Shown here piece by piece: positions 42,839 through 52,313 of a DNA stretch of 64,000 nucleotides. Below the pieces are notes generated by a model. That model saw only the letters and a program-made list of their open reading frames with translations. It had not been told where the DNA came from and searched no databases. This DNA comes from CAUZIZ01 sp965218775 (lineage in GTDB: Bacteria; Acidobacteriota; UBA6911; RPQK01; JAJDTT01): the NCBI GenBank assembly GCA_965218775.1, contig CBDCLS010000006.1, forward strand, positions 2,170,001 to 2,234,000, read 5' to 3'. The position numbers and the translations under genes are program-made. The stretch's first letter is position 1. Each line of letters opens with the position of its first letter.

Positions 42839-43463
42839 TGGCCATCTGGATCAGAACATACGGCGTGTTGCGTTTCGCTTCCACCACTGAGAGCCCGCAT
42901 TTGTTGAAAATACGAGTGTACGATGCGACGGACCGGTAGATCGCTTGATAGTCTCCCTCTCGGGTCATATCCGTTCTTCGTACGGTGGTCTCGCGGCACA
43001 CGATCACCCCACAGGGGGCCAGGCTGCCGACCAGTTTTCGGAGCAGCGAAACGGCGTCGTTCTCGTTAAGGTACATCAGCAGACCACCGAGGAAGACCAG
43101 CTCGACGCTGTCCTCCGGTTCGAACGAAACGGCGTCGCCCTGCACAGCCTCAACGTTGGAATACTCGGCACAACGCTGAACCAGTGCCTCATACAGCGGC
43201 GTGCTGGCCTCAACGGCGACAACCTTCGCGAAATGCTGTGCGAAGTGTTCTGTCCAGAAGCCGATACCGCTTCCCAGGTCGAGCACCGTACCGGCCGGAT
43301 TCAGTCCCCGAATCAACTGTTGCGCAATCCGGGTTTCTGCGTGAAAACGAAAACGGCCGGCAACGGGGGGGAATCCAAAGCCGTCCATCACGTACGGCCC
43401 CAGGATCGATGGCCGGGCATTGTGCCAGTATTTGTTGACCGCTCCGTAATTCAGTTCCGGCAT
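42774..43463 (-). CDS. SAM-dependent class I methyltransferase, C-terminus possibly altered by a repeat
   Basis: 229 aa. SAM-binding 'GTVLDLGSGIGFWTEHFA' (motif I), acidic 'VVAVEAS' end of strand 2, 'VELVFLGGLLMYLN' (motif II). The opening 'YGAVNKYWHNARPSILGPYVMDGFGFP' is unusual. The last ~22 residues are encoded by the dispersed repeat, so the natural end may be lost. Its start overlaps the stop of the nucleotidyltransferase gene by 13 nt, so the two are translated together. Substrate is not evident; a phospho-alcohol or lipid precursor is possible from the partner. Confidence 0.82.
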   Translation of the reverse strand: MPELNYGAVNKYWHNARPSILGPYVMDGFGFPPVAGRFRFHAETRIAQQLIRGLNPAGTVLDLGSGIGFWTEHFAQHFAKVVAVEASTPLYEALVQRCAEYSNVEAVQGDAVSFEPEDSVELVFLGGLLMYLNENDAVSLLRKLVGSLAPCGVIVCRETTVRRTDMTREGDYQAIYRSVASYTRIFNKCGLSVVEAKRNTPYVLIQMATTLSWTPKGRTPTSTVARDRR

Positions 43464-44227
43464 GTTCTGTTATCATCCGTCGGTCCGCCAAAGAGCAGCT
43501 CGGCTTGATCAAGGTCTTGAGGCGTATCGATCTCGTACCATGATCCGGGATCAAAAAAGACCGCTTGAAAGGAGAGTCTGCCGTCGGCCACCATTTCCGC
43601 AAAAACGCTCTCGTAAAACCTGTTTACGTGACCCTCGGCAACCTGCCGCTCCAATTCCCGAATGATCCGCCGCCACGACTTGAGGGAGAGACTGCAAATG
43701 TTGACGGTCTTGTACCGCAGCTCTTCGGTCGGATGGTCTTCGCCAAGCTGAAAAGCGCGAACCGACTGGAAAACATCGACTGTAACGGTGCTACCGTTCA
43801 TCCACAGTCGCATTGATGAGACGGCGATCCTGTCGGGTTGTAGAAGATCAGCGAGCAGCGACGGCTGGAAGAGAACGTCAGATTCGGCGAGCAGAAACGG
43901 CTCCTGGATGACTTCCCGTGCCAACCACAGTGAATATAGATTATTGGTCGTGCGATATTGTGGATTCACCACATACTCGATCGAGACGCCGTCCCTTTGC
44001 TCCCCGAGGAACTCGCGGATTCTGTGCTCAAGGTGTCCCACCACGACCACCAGACGCCCGACGCCCTGCTGACCCAGGCAATAAACCAAACGCTCAAGAA
44101 TGGAGATCCCGTCGACTTCGGTGAGGCACTTGGGCTGATTCTCCGTTAGCGGTCGTAGCCTGCTACCGATTCCTGCCGCGAGCAGCAGCGCGGTTGCCAC
44201 CTGATTGCATTCTGTATCAATGTGCAT
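43451..44227 (-). CDS. Sugar/choline-phosphate nucleotidyltransferase (LicC/PntC-like)
   Basis: 258 aa from ATG 44227. 'ALLLAAGIGSRLRPLTENQPKCLTEVDG' is the NTP-binding signature loop; 'NPQYRTTNNLYSLWLAREVI' is typical of cytidylyltransferases for phosphocholine and aminoethylphosphonate; 'LLAESDVLFQPSLL' carries the metal-binding Asp; 'WYEIDTPQDLDQAE' is the C-terminal metal-binding region. Probably makes a CDP-linked head group. Overlaps and precedes a methyltransferase, a combination that would suit head-group synthesis and methylation. Confidence 0.85.
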   Translation of the reverse strand: MHIDTECNQVATALLLAAGIGSRLRPLTENQPKCLTEVDGISILERLVYCLGQQGVGRLVVVVGHLEHRIREFLGEQRDGVSIEYVVNPQYRTTNNLYSLWLAREVIQEPFLLAESDVLFQPSLLADLLQPDRIAVSSMRLWMNGSTVTVDVFQSVRAFQLGEDHPTEELRYKTVNICSLSLKSWRRIIRELERQVAEGHVNRFYESVFAEMVADGRLSFQAVFFDPGSWYEIDTPQDLDQAELLFGGPTDDNRTCRN

Positions 44228-44940
44228 CGTGTGTGTTGTTTCCTCTGACTGTCTTTCCCGTGAACGCCGCAAAGGGATCGCGCGTTCGGCCGCCGAACTG
44301 TCGGAGAGTTCCGTCTCCAGAAAATTGACGATCGTTTCCTACGGTAAACAGATCCTGGAAGTACTCGCCTCTGGGATCTTCGTCGAGCTTATCCGCCGCA
44401 TCGAACACCTCGCCCACTCACGAGGGCCAAAAGCAGCGTCATCAAACCGCCAAAGTGCGGTTCACCCTACGCTCACTAAAACGAATCCTCACGCGCATCC
44501 TCACGCGCACGTGGAATGAGACCGTGCGAGGGGTAGAACACGTTGCGCTGGTGCTCGAATAGCCTTACGAGTCAATCGGACGCGAGTTTTTGGCGGCGCT
44601 CTTGCACTCGGAACGGCAAACCCTCGGAACGCTTGCAGCGCTCGGCACCAATGAACCAGAATGCCAGCCAGCCCGTGTTGTGGTTGGGTTTCGACGGATT
44701 CCTGGCGGCCCGGACACCCAACGATCCTTTTCGGCCAGTTTTCCGCCAACCACGGTTACAAATATTAATTGTATGTTCTTTTTGCCGGGAAAGGTACCGT
44801 CAAGGCGACAACGGCCGGCCCGCTGACTTCGGTCGCTTACCGGTCGGTGGAGTTTTGGCACTCTACGCGATCCCCTACCCTAGTTTCTAATGTGGCACGA
44901 TCCGGAGATAATCGAGGGCACTGGCCAATGACCACTATTG
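44228..44940. other. Intergenic region, weak coding hint
   Basis: The minus frame 44417-44217 ('GEVFDAADKLDEDPRGEYFQDLFTVGNDRQ') has coding-like codon use and overlaps the next start by 11 nt, but lacks a recognised family and a ribosome site. The rest shows only short repeats of CCTCACGCGCA type at ~44478-44505. Confidence 0.3.
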
Positions 44941-44989
44941 GCCGTTCATTCGACGTTTCCGGGGAAGATCTGAATGTCCGCTTTTAGGC
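44941..44989 (+). repeat. REP-like unit, left half (occupied site)
   Basis: 'GTTCATTCGACGTTTCCG' and 'GAAGATCTGAATGTCCGC' match 52863-52909. The unit continues on the far side of the IS1182 element at 46776. Confidence 0.75.
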
Positions 44990-46775
44990 GAGACTGTGTG
45001 AAAACTCCGCACTCGTGGCCACCCACCCCCGACTACGACCGATCGCGTTTGAAACCCGCGACTCTCGCCAAAGAGCAACTACCCGGATATAGGGGAAGTA
45101 ACCGGGAAAGCGGTCGCACCGGAGTCGGATGGGCCAGATATAATCTGGCTTTCCCACGGAAGGACAAGCGATGACGGAATTCATCCAGGGTGAGAGTCGC
45201 TCCCAAGCCACCTTATTCCCCGAACGCCTGGACGATTACGTGTCCGAGGAAAGCGCGGTCCGCGTGATCGATGTCTTCATCGACGAGTTGGACCTCTCTG
45301 GGCTCGGTTTTCGGACGCAGCCCCAGGACACCGGTCGGCCGGCCTACCATCCAGCCACCCTGCTGAAGCTATTTGTGTACGGTTATCTGAACCGCGTGCA
45401 GTCCAGTCGCCGGCTGGAACGTGAAGCCCAGCGCAATGTGGAACTGATGTGGCTGACCGGGCGCCTGGCGCCGGACTTCAAGACCATCGCCGACTTTCGC
45501 AAGGACAATGGGACAGCCATTCGTCAGGTGTGCCGGCAGTTCGTCCTGGTGTGCCGCAACCTCAACCTCTTTGCCAACGCTTGGGTGGCCATCGACGGCA
45601 GCAAGTTCAAGGCGGTCAACAACACCTATCGGAACTTCACCCGGGCCAAGATGAAGCGGCGCCTCGCCCAAGTGGATGCGACGATCGAGCGTTACCTGCA
45701 GCAGTTGGCCGAGGCCGACCGCCAGGAAGTGGCCGAGGAGAAGACCCAGCGATTGGAGGACAAGATCGCGGCTCTGAAGAAGGAGATGGTGCGGCTCAAA
45801 GAAGTCGAGGCCCGGAGGCTGAAGGCACCGGGCAAGCAGATCTCCCTGACGGATCCGGACGCCCGGTCGATGAATCACCGGGGAAGTGCCCTGGTGGGCT
45901 ACAACGTGCAAGCGGCCGTGGATACCGATCACCACCTGATCGTCGCGCATGAGGTCAGCAATGTAGGCAATGACCGGCGCCAGCTGGCCAAGATGGCAAA
46001 ACAAGCCAAGTCCGACCTGGAGGTGGAGGAACTCCGCGTGGTGGCGGATCGTGGTTATTACCGCAGTGAGGAGATCCAGGCCTGCGAGCAAGCCGGAATC
46101 ACAGCCTACGTCCCCAAGCCACAGACCTCAGGCAACCGGGCCAAAGGCCAGTTCGGGCGAGACGCCTTTCGCTATGTCGCTGAAGACGACGAATATGAAT
46201 GCCCGGCAGGTGAGCGCCTGGTGTGGCACATGAACGCCCAGGATAAAGGGCGGACCCTTCGTGTCTACTGGACCTACAAGTGCCGATCCTGCCCCATCAG
46301 GGCGCAGTGCACTTCAGGCGTTTACCGCAAGATGAGTCGTTGGGAGCATGAAGAGGTGCTGGACCGAGCGCAAGTACGATTGGCTGCTCACCCCGAGGCG
46401 ATGAGAGCCCGTCGAGCGACGGTGGAACATCCGTTCGGGACTCTGAAAGCCTGGATGGGATCGACTCACTTCCTGACGAAAACCCTGGAACGGGTGAATA
46501 CCGAGATGAGCTTGCACGTGCTGGCCTACAACCTGAGACGAATGATGAACTTGGTAGGCACGAAACCGCTGATCGAGGCGATCCGAGCCTAATAAGCCCT
46601 CTTATAATCCTTAAACCCAGCAAATCAGAACGACTTCAACTTCATCTGAAGGCTGAACAATCTCGAACCCTGGCTGTCCCTGCCCAAACCAAAGCCCGAT
46701 CAAATCCTAAGGCAAGTCGTCTGATGCGGTCTGATCAGGCCGCTGAGGCTGAATATCGAGTTATCACACAGCCTC
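44990..46775 (+). mobile_element. IS1182-family insertion sequence
   Basis: 1786 bp. Left end GAGACTGTGTGAAAACTC (44990), right end complement GAGGCTGTGTGATAACTC (46775). AGGC flanks each side (44986-44989, 46776-46779), a 4-bp duplication. It sits inside a REP-like repeat whose uninterrupted form is present at 52862-52990. Transposase intact. Confidence 0.9.
45171..46592 (+). CDS. IS1182-family transposase
   Basis: 473 aa. 'DDYVSEESAVRVIDVFIDELDL' and 'RPAYHPATLLKLFVYGYLNRVQSSRRLEREAQRNVELMWL' open the protein; 'WVAIDGSKFKAVNN' has the first catalytic Asp, 'LRVVADRGYYRSEEI' the second, and 'RRATVEHPFGTLKAWMG' the Glu. A central coiled coil (aa ~155-220) and a cysteine cluster ('YKCRSCPIRAQC') are family features. 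GGAAGGACAAGCG precedes the ATG. Confidence 0.95.
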   Translation: MTEFIQGESRSQATLFPERLDDYVSEESAVRVIDVFIDELDLSGLGFRTQPQDTGRPAYHPATLLKLFVYGYLNRVQSSRRLEREAQRNVELMWLTGRLAPDFKTIADFRKDNGTAIRQVCRQFVLVCRNLNLFANAWVAIDGSKFKAVNNTYRNFTRAKMKRRLAQVDATIERYLQQLAEADRQEVAEEKTQRLEDKIAALKKEMVRLKEVEARRLKAPGKQISLTDPDARSMNHRGSALVGYNVQAAVDTDHHLIVAHEVSNVGNDRRQLAKMAKQAKSDLEVEELRVVADRGYYRSEEIQACEQAGITAYVPKPQTSGNRAKGQFGRDAFRYVAEDDEYECPAGERLVWHMNAQDKGRTLRVYWTYKCRSCPIRAQCTSGVYRKMSRWEHEEVLDRAQVRLAAHPEAMRARRATVEHPFGTLKAWMGSTHFLTKTLERVNTEMSLHVLAYNLRRMMNLVGTKPLIEAIRA

Positions 46776-46853
46776 AGGCGAAAGCGGTCGTTCGATTGCG
46801 ATCAGATCGGATGCTGTCTGTAAGATCGGGTGCCGAATATCACACATACATCA
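46776..46853 (+). repeat. REP-like unit, right half (occupied site)
   Basis: 'AGGCGAAAGCGGTCGTTCG' then 'TGCTGTCTGTAAGATCGG' and 'CACACAT', matching 52911-52985 and 59394-59467. It completes the unit interrupted by IS1182. Confidence 0.75.
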
Positions 46854-46865
46854 TGTCCCTGCGAT

Positions 46866-47213
46866 TCATTTGAGAATCCTGTCAATGGAGTCATGCTGCT
46901 GCTGCTTCACTTCCCTCAGGTGCCCTTCGAAAGTGTCTTTGCCTTTTACCCTGTACCTGTAGACCCACATAGCCGTGAGCGTCGGAACGAAATCGGTGAG
47001 CGGGGGAAGCTCATTGACAGCGCCGCCAATAAAGCAGACATATTCCTGCCGTACAGCAGGTAGTAGGCTATGCCGCTGATCGGCGCCCAAGCGATGTCTT
47101 ACCCATACCGCAGGGAGCATAGTGATCATCCCAACGCCATCAAGAGCCAGGCTAGCTGCGAGCTTGCCGTACTTGATGCGGTTGTAGGTTCTGATGATGT
47201 TCTGCTCGTCCAT
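46866..47213 (-). CDS. Small membrane-associated protein, probably with two compensating frameshifts
   Basis: 115 aa as it stands. The first part ('YGKLAASLALDGVGMITMLPAV') and last part ('LTDFVPTLTAMWVYRYRVKGKDTFEGHL') read as a membrane protein. The middle (aa ~37-65) is Arg-rich and unlike them, but the neighbouring frame over the same DNA reads 'DIAWAPISGIAYYLLYGRNMSALLAAL', which fits both ends. Two opposite small indels (~47108 and ~47030) would explain it. Family unknown. Confidence 0.5.
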   Translation of the reverse strand: MDEQNIIRTYNRIKYGKLAASLALDGVGMITMLPAVWVRHRLGADQRHSLLPAVRQEYVCFIGGAVNELPPLTDFVPTLTAMWVYRYRVKGKDTFEGHLREVKQQQHDSIDRILK

Positions 47214-47387
47214 AGGGGCCTCTCATGTTAATCGCTATCTCAACTGCTCGATTGGTCCGATTGGATCGATTTATAGGAGGGATACATATCTCTAAGTTCA
47301 GCGGCACTAGCTCTGTCACCGACTCGTCATCGCGTTCTCACACGCCGACAACCTCCCCTCCATGAGACACGGCCCGGTGATGTGTAA

Positions 47388-48717
47388 CTAGCGTATGCCA
47401 TCTTCAGTTTCCAGCGGCTTTTGCATCGACTGGATACGGTTTCTGGGTCGCACCATCAGGAAAGCGATAAAGTAGCACCCGGATCCGATCCAGAAACCTG
47501 CGGAGATTCCAAATGTAAGGGAAACGATTGCCCCTGCCGTCGCCGCGAGTGTCGAGAAGGCTCCGTTGATTGCCCAGAGCCATGGAGTGATTCCGGGACT
47601 GCTTATGGCCGCGATTCTGATTCCAGTTGGCAACGCCATACCCATAAGAACAGCTGGCAGGGTTAAGGCAGCTATTGCTATCAGTATGCGAGTAGGGCTA
47701 CTTGATGCTTGGAAATGGTCAACTAGGATAGGCGTTACGATTCCTAGCGCCGCGATCCCGATAGAAACGGTACAAAGCAGCGTTCTGAGAGAGCCAAGCA
47801 AGTCGCAGATTCTTCTTGTGAGATAGCTCCCAATCCCAGCGGATAGCAACAAGACGAACAAGACCACAGAAAGAGAGTAGGTTGGATGCCCAAGCAGTAT
47901 GAGCATTCGCTGGACAAGAGCAACCTCCACGAACATGAAACCAAGCCCAATAGCCGCGAAATAGGTGGGCAGCCAACCCGACCAGAGGATGCTAGCCCCT
48001 GTCACGCAGAGGGGAAATATGACACAGGCTGCTACCAGCAAGAGAACCGTCAAAAGCAGTGACGTCAGGATGAACACAGGACTGTTTGTGTCGACGTAAT
48101 CAATCAGCCGCGCCATATTGAAGAAAAACGGCCTATCGTCCGTTGGTGGACTTATATCTTTAGAGTACCGATTCACAAACTGCGGTGACGCTTGAGGTGA
48201 AGTGATTTCCAGGAGATTCCTATCGGCTATTACGTTGGGTGAGAGCAACACTTCAAAGCCCAGCCGATTCGTAATCTGGGTTAGTGTGGATAGGTCTCTC
48301 GAAGTCAAGGGTTCGTTACTAAGAAGCAGGTTTGCAATACCATCCGGACCTCCATGGGAACTCGAATTCTCGGATCGGACAATTGCAAGATGCTGTCTTG
48401 GGTTAGAGATTCCAGCCTGAGAGAGCACAGCCTGAGCCAGGGAAGCCAATCGGTAGATCTCGAGTGGTTCGTCTTCTACGTAATACCTGGACACACTCAA
48501 CAAGCCTCCTGGCCTCAAGCGCTTCAGAAACATCTCCCAAGCTTCAACTGTATAGAGTTGGTTCTCCGTCAGAACAAAAGCTCCAGCGGCGGTTGCGGCC
48601 CAAGTATCGGTAAGAGACATTTGGATAATGTCGAAATGTTCCTCGGTTCGGGCCGCATAACTCCTCGCCTCATCGTTGACAAGAGTGACTCTTGGATCGA
48701 GGTCGAGGTGTCCGGAG
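47388..48717 (-). pseudogene. Spermidine-synthase-like membrane protein, C-terminal part (split by an IS)
   Basis: After the insertion the frame continues 'SGHLDLDPRVTLVNDEARSYAAR', 'FDIIQMSLTDTWAATAAGAF', the second half of a spermidine-synthase-like methyltransferase domain, then about eight membrane segments ('VFILTSLLLTVLLLVAACVIF', 'TYFAAIGLGFMFVEVALVQRM', 'PAVLMGMALPTGIRI'). The 5' part is at 50192-50861. Joining both across the 8-bp duplication gives 'DSFGQFSGHLDLDPRV' in frame. Such fused proteins are common in soil bacteria; substrate unknown. Confidence 0.85.
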
Positions 48718-50191
48718 CTGGACATTCCCCATTTTTCAGAGGCCCAGAGGAAGCAGGGACAGCTGACGGGAGCTGGGATCGGGTCGAGCCCCGCCAATCC
48801 CGCTGTGGCGGCCGAATAGGAGCTGCTTGATGCCATCGGCTATGGCATAGAAGCGGAACTCCGGGATGCCGTAGATCCGTTTGGCTGCCTGCTCGATGTG
48901 TTGGACCAGAAGGGCCAGCTTGGCCCTTTTACCCAGATAGACACAGGCGAAGAAGGCGGCGATCATGACCAAGGCGGCCATATTGCGCAGGCGCTCATAC
49001 TTGAGCAAACGGATGTCTTCCAACTCGTAGCTCTGCTTGATAAATCGGATCGTTTCCTCGACACGCCAGCGGCTCAGATAGCTCTCGACCACCCGCCACT
49101 GGCTCTTGCGCGAGCGTTTGACCGTCTGGTTCGTCAGAAGCATCAGGGGACGGGGGCCAAAGCCATCCACCACCACCAGGTACAGCGATTGGTCGAAACC
49201 GGGCAAACGCACCCCTCGGGCCCCAAACTCCAACCGGTAGACCTTCTCCCCCGCACTCGTCTCCTTGATCACGACTTCCCGGTAGCGGCGCCGACAACCA
49301 CGCGCCCACTCCTCGGCGCTCTTCTTGCTGCGCCCTGAGATCAGGTGACGATCCCCCCGCTGGCACACCAGGAACGGGTGTCCCCGCTTCAGCAGGACTT
49401 CGAGGATCTCCTCCCGATCCCCTCCCCGGTCCATCACCCAGATCCCTCGCCCTTGGGTGGCTTTGGAGACTCGCCCAATCGCCTTGAGGATCTCGTCGTT
49501 TTCGCTCACAAAGTCCGGCGCTTTCTGCGAGTACAGCTCCTGGTACAACGGCAGCACCTCGGCACTCCCCCGCCTCGCTCCGACCACCTCACAGCACCAG
49601 TATCCATCTCGGATCTCCCCTCGGGAGCCGTCCCGGACCCGCGCCAGGTATTGCATCTTCCGGGCATATGGCTTACTCACATCCGTGGGGTCCACAATCA
49701 ACAGCGTCTCCTTCTCCACCCGCCAGGCCGCCAACTCCAGCAGATTCTTTCCCACCGCTCCTCTCAATCCCTGACGGTTGAGTTGGCGGCTCAGCCGCTC
49801 GATGACTTTCTTCAGAGCGATCTCCTCCTCCAGTGCTCGCGCAATCTCGCTGAGCCGGACCGACGCCCGACACTGCATCCCGTAGAGCACCTCCCGGATC
49901 AAACGAGCGGCGGTCTTCGGTAATCCTTCAGAGACCTTCCCCGAAAATTCTCTCAGCTGCTCTCGAATCTTCCACGCTACTTTGGCATCATGCATCTGGG
50001 TCCCTCCGCTTAATTGGTTGTTAGGTTTGGAGTTCCGCCAACCAGTCTAAGCGCTAGGGACCCACACTTTTGGGGGTCGACAGTTCCCCCATTTTCTCCC
50101 AATTTCAACCCATCCCACTTCCCTTATCGCCCTACTCTCTTGTTCTCAACTACTTGAGAGAATTCACCCTCAATTTTTGGGGAATGTCCTG
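48718..50191 (-). mobile_element. IS4-superfamily insertion sequence inside the spermidine-synthase-like gene
   Basis: 1474 bp. Ends CTGGACATTCCCC (left) and CAGGACATTCCCC (right, complement). GTCCGGAG flanks both sides (48710-48717, 50192-50199), an 8-bp target duplication. The insertion is in frame-critical position within the host gene; excision with one repeat would restore it, so it is recent. Confidence 0.9.
48736..49995 (-). CDS. IS4-superfamily DDE transposase
   Basis: 419 aa. 'LLIVDPTDVSKPYARKM' (first Asp), 'IWVMDRGGDREEILEVLL' (second Asp), and 'SYLSRWRVEETIRFIKQSYELEDIRL' (the Y-(2)-R-(3)-E-(6)-K signature of IS4 transposases). The C-terminus ends close to the left end of the element. 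Intact. Confidence 0.93.
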   Translation of the reverse strand: MHDAKVAWKIREQLREFSGKVSEGLPKTAARLIREVLYGMQCRASVRLSEIARALEEEIALKKVIERLSRQLNRQGLRGAVGKNLLELAAWRVEKETLLIVDPTDVSKPYARKMQYLARVRDGSRGEIRDGYWCCEVVGARRGSAEVLPLYQELYSQKAPDFVSENDEILKAIGRVSKATQGRGIWVMDRGGDREEILEVLLKRGHPFLVCQRGDRHLISGRSKKSAEEWARGCRRRYREVVIKETSAGEKVYRLEFGARGVRLPGFDQSLYLVVVDGFGPRPLMLLTNQTVKRSRKSQWRVVESYLSRWRVEETIRFIKQSYELEDIRLLKYERLRNMAALVMIAAFFACVYLGKRAKLALLVQHIEQAAKRIYGIPEFRFYAIADGIKQLLFGRHSGIGGARPDPSSRQLSLLPLGL

Positions 50192-50861
50192 GTCCGGAGA
50201 ATTGACCAAAAGAGTCGGTGATCGCCTCAACTATACTGGCGTTAACCTCCAAGGCAATCACTGATTTCTGATTGAAGACTAGCGCAGCCAGAACATCTCG
50301 TCCCCCACCGGCTCCGATAACAAAAACTTCCGCTGAAGGTCGGAGGTAGTGAGCAAGATAAACTACGTCATACTTTAGGAAATCAAGTGGCTCAAGATTC
50401 TTGCCATCGTACTTTGTGATAACAGTCCCAGCAGTTGAATCAATCGTCAGAAAAAGTTGTGAGAGTAGCTTTTGTGAGGTATACATTGATGACAAACCCC
50501 AGCCGAATGGCTTGCTAGGATGGTTCGGCTTACCCTGAACTGTGACGCGTGAGTACGAGTTCCAATCCTCGTAAAGAAGCGCGTCCTCTTGCTGCCCTCG
50601 AGTCCACCCAGGCCGAAGTCCCCCTTCTCCGGTTGCGGCAACTACGCCATGCAGTAATGCAGCCAAACCTAGCAAAACTGTCGTAGCGACTGCCCCGATT
50701 CTTAATCTCCGACTTGTAGCTGTTCGACCGAAGAAGATGCCTCCAGTGCAAGCTAAGGTGCCTGAAAGAATCACAGCTGTAGGTGCATCAATAAGCTCCA
50801 GAAGAATCACCACCAGAGGACAGGCTAGAGCTGCACCAATGAGATCCGCGGCGGAAGACAT
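50192..50861 (-). pseudogene. Spermidine-synthase-like membrane protein, N-terminal part (5'-truncated)
   Basis: Begins inside a membrane domain ('DLIGAALACPLVVILLELI', 'VATTVLLGLAALLHGVV') and continues 'YEDWNSYSRVTV' and 'VFVIGAGGGRDVLAALVFNQKSVIALEVNASIVEAI', the SAM/dcSAM-binding GxGGGRD loop. It ends at the IS boundary in 'DSFGQFSG'. Its own 5' end is replaced by the ~535-bp repeat (from ~50866), so upstream membrane segments are lost. The gene is thus hit twice. Confidence 0.85.
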
Positions 50862-50865
50862 GAAT

Positions 50866-51401
50866 ATGCCTGCGCTGGGCCGAAATATGGAAGATTAGTT
50901 CCGAGGAATCCGCATTCAAGTTGTTGATTCATTGGATGTTAACGTCCTGGACAGAGACAAAAACACCAGGCAGATAGGGGCCAGACACAAGGGAGTTACC
51001 TCGAAATACGGCGGCACTAAGGGACAGAATCGGGCGGAACAGGCGAGGAGATTTCTGGGAGCTGTCGGCAGCGAGCTGCACTGGCATCTCCAAGTTTGAA
51101 GTAGACGTTATTTTCAGTGAGAACTTTCAGAATCCTGGTTCTCAACCCAGGATAACCTTCGTCAACAGACTGATCTCGGAAGGGCCGCTGCGGCTGGCTC
51201 AGAATCATCCCCCAATCCCGTCACTTTGCTGAGCTATCCTCGTCCTTTCTGCTTTCTAATGGTGCCGGAATCCCCTTGTAATGCCCTTCTATTCTGGCCT
51301 CGATGATCATTGCAATTACTTCATGAACCGCCAGTTATCTTCGATTCCACGCTACCCATCGGTTGAAGTACGGCTTTTCGGGGTCCACGAGAGGCTCTTG
51401 A
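50866..51401 (+). repeat. ~535-bp dispersed repeat, copy 2
   Basis: Same sequence family and orientation as 42302-42838. Its left edge cuts the 5' end of the spermidine-synthase-like gene, mirroring the way copy 1 cuts the selenium-binding protein gene. Confidence 0.85.
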
Positions 51402-51470
51402 GCCGTCAGCAGTCAGCTCAGCTCTCAGCAGGTCGCGAACCCGTGCCGGCTTATAGCCGAGGGTCCGGGC

Positions 51471-52313
51471 CTAGTGTCCGGGCAGACTGCAGAGCACATG
51501 GATCTCGCCCTTCTCGGCGATCTGCTGGTCGAAGTAGGCCACAATCTTGTCCCTCCGGGCCATGAGCCCCTCGATCTCCGGCTCCATCAGCATGTCGCCC
51601 AAATGTCGCTCCACCTGGCTCTTCTCCAGGGCGCGGATCCCGTCGTAGAAGCGCCGGTCCAATCTACCGTTCCTCAGGTTCTTGGGCTGCCGAAGCTCTT
51701 TGTGCCATCTAAAGCTCCTGGAAAAGTCGATCATAACCAGCTTCCAGTCCTGGGTAATCAGCAGATTCCCCAGGTTGGCATCGGTGTTGTAGACAAGCTC
51801 GTTAAAGATCCGCACCTGAAATCTTTGATCGATCCATGGCGCCGGGCGTGGGGGCCGGATTTTTTTCTGGTAGCGTTCCGTATCCATCATCTTCACGTCA
51901 TCAACCCACCAGGTTGCGGCGGCCACTTTGCCCCTAATCTTCCGCTCAACCGAGACGGGAATCATGTGAAGGTTCAGCAGCCGGTCCAGGCGGTAGGCGG
52001 CAATGTTGTACTTGTAGCAGTCCCGGAAATTCAGCTCAGTCCCGTATGCGGTGGGAGCGGACTTCTTGTAGACATCGATGGTCTGGATGCTGGCATCATG
52101 GGTGAATTGTCCATCGGAAAGGGTGGCCCGCTGTGTTCCGGTGACACCGGTGGAGACTCCCTCGGTCTTCTTGACTTTTGCCCGGAGCAGAAACGTCTCC
52201 TTCTCGGCATCGGACCAGGTGGAGGGAGGCTGCTGAGACCAGAGCCAGGGCGAATGAACAGGCAAGCCGCTCGCCAGCAGAGTCAGAGAAAAAGGAATCC
52301 ATTTTAGTCTCAT
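51471..52313 (-). CDS. Secreted protein with a kinase-like (PI3/4-kinase or HipA/FAM20-like) fold
   Basis: 280 aa from ATG 52313 with GGAGGTGAAAGCG just upstream. Signal peptide 'WIPFSLTLLASGLPVHS'. The core reads 'YKYNIAAYRLDRLLNLHMIPVSVERKI', then 'FNELVYNTDANLGNLLITQDWKLVMIDFSRSFR'. The N in 'NLGNLL' and D in 'MIDFSR' sit where the catalytic loop and metal-binding Asp occur in PI3/4-kinase-like and FAM20-like kinases. An exported kinase would need extracytoplasmic nucleotide, so activity is uncertain; it could be a catalytically idle binder. Family seen mainly in Acidobacteria, from memory. Confidence 0.7.
   Translation of the reverse strand: MRLKWIPFSLTLLASGLPVHSPWLWSQQPPSTWSDAEKETFLLRAKVKKTEGVSTGVTGTQRATLSDGQFTHDASIQTIDVYKKSAPTAYGTELNFRDCYKYNIAAYRLDRLLNLHMIPVSVERKIRGKVAAATWWVDDVKMMDTERYQKKIRPPRPAPWIDQRFQVRIFNELVYNTDANLGNLLITQDWKLVMIDFSRSFRWHKELRQPKNLRNGRLDRRFYDGIRALEKSQVERHLGDMLMEPEIEGLMARRDKIVAYFDQQIAEKGEIHVLCSLPGH

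Noticed and set aside
51474..52307. 277-codon + strand frame
   Set aside because: Antisense to the exported kinase-fold protein; no start signal.
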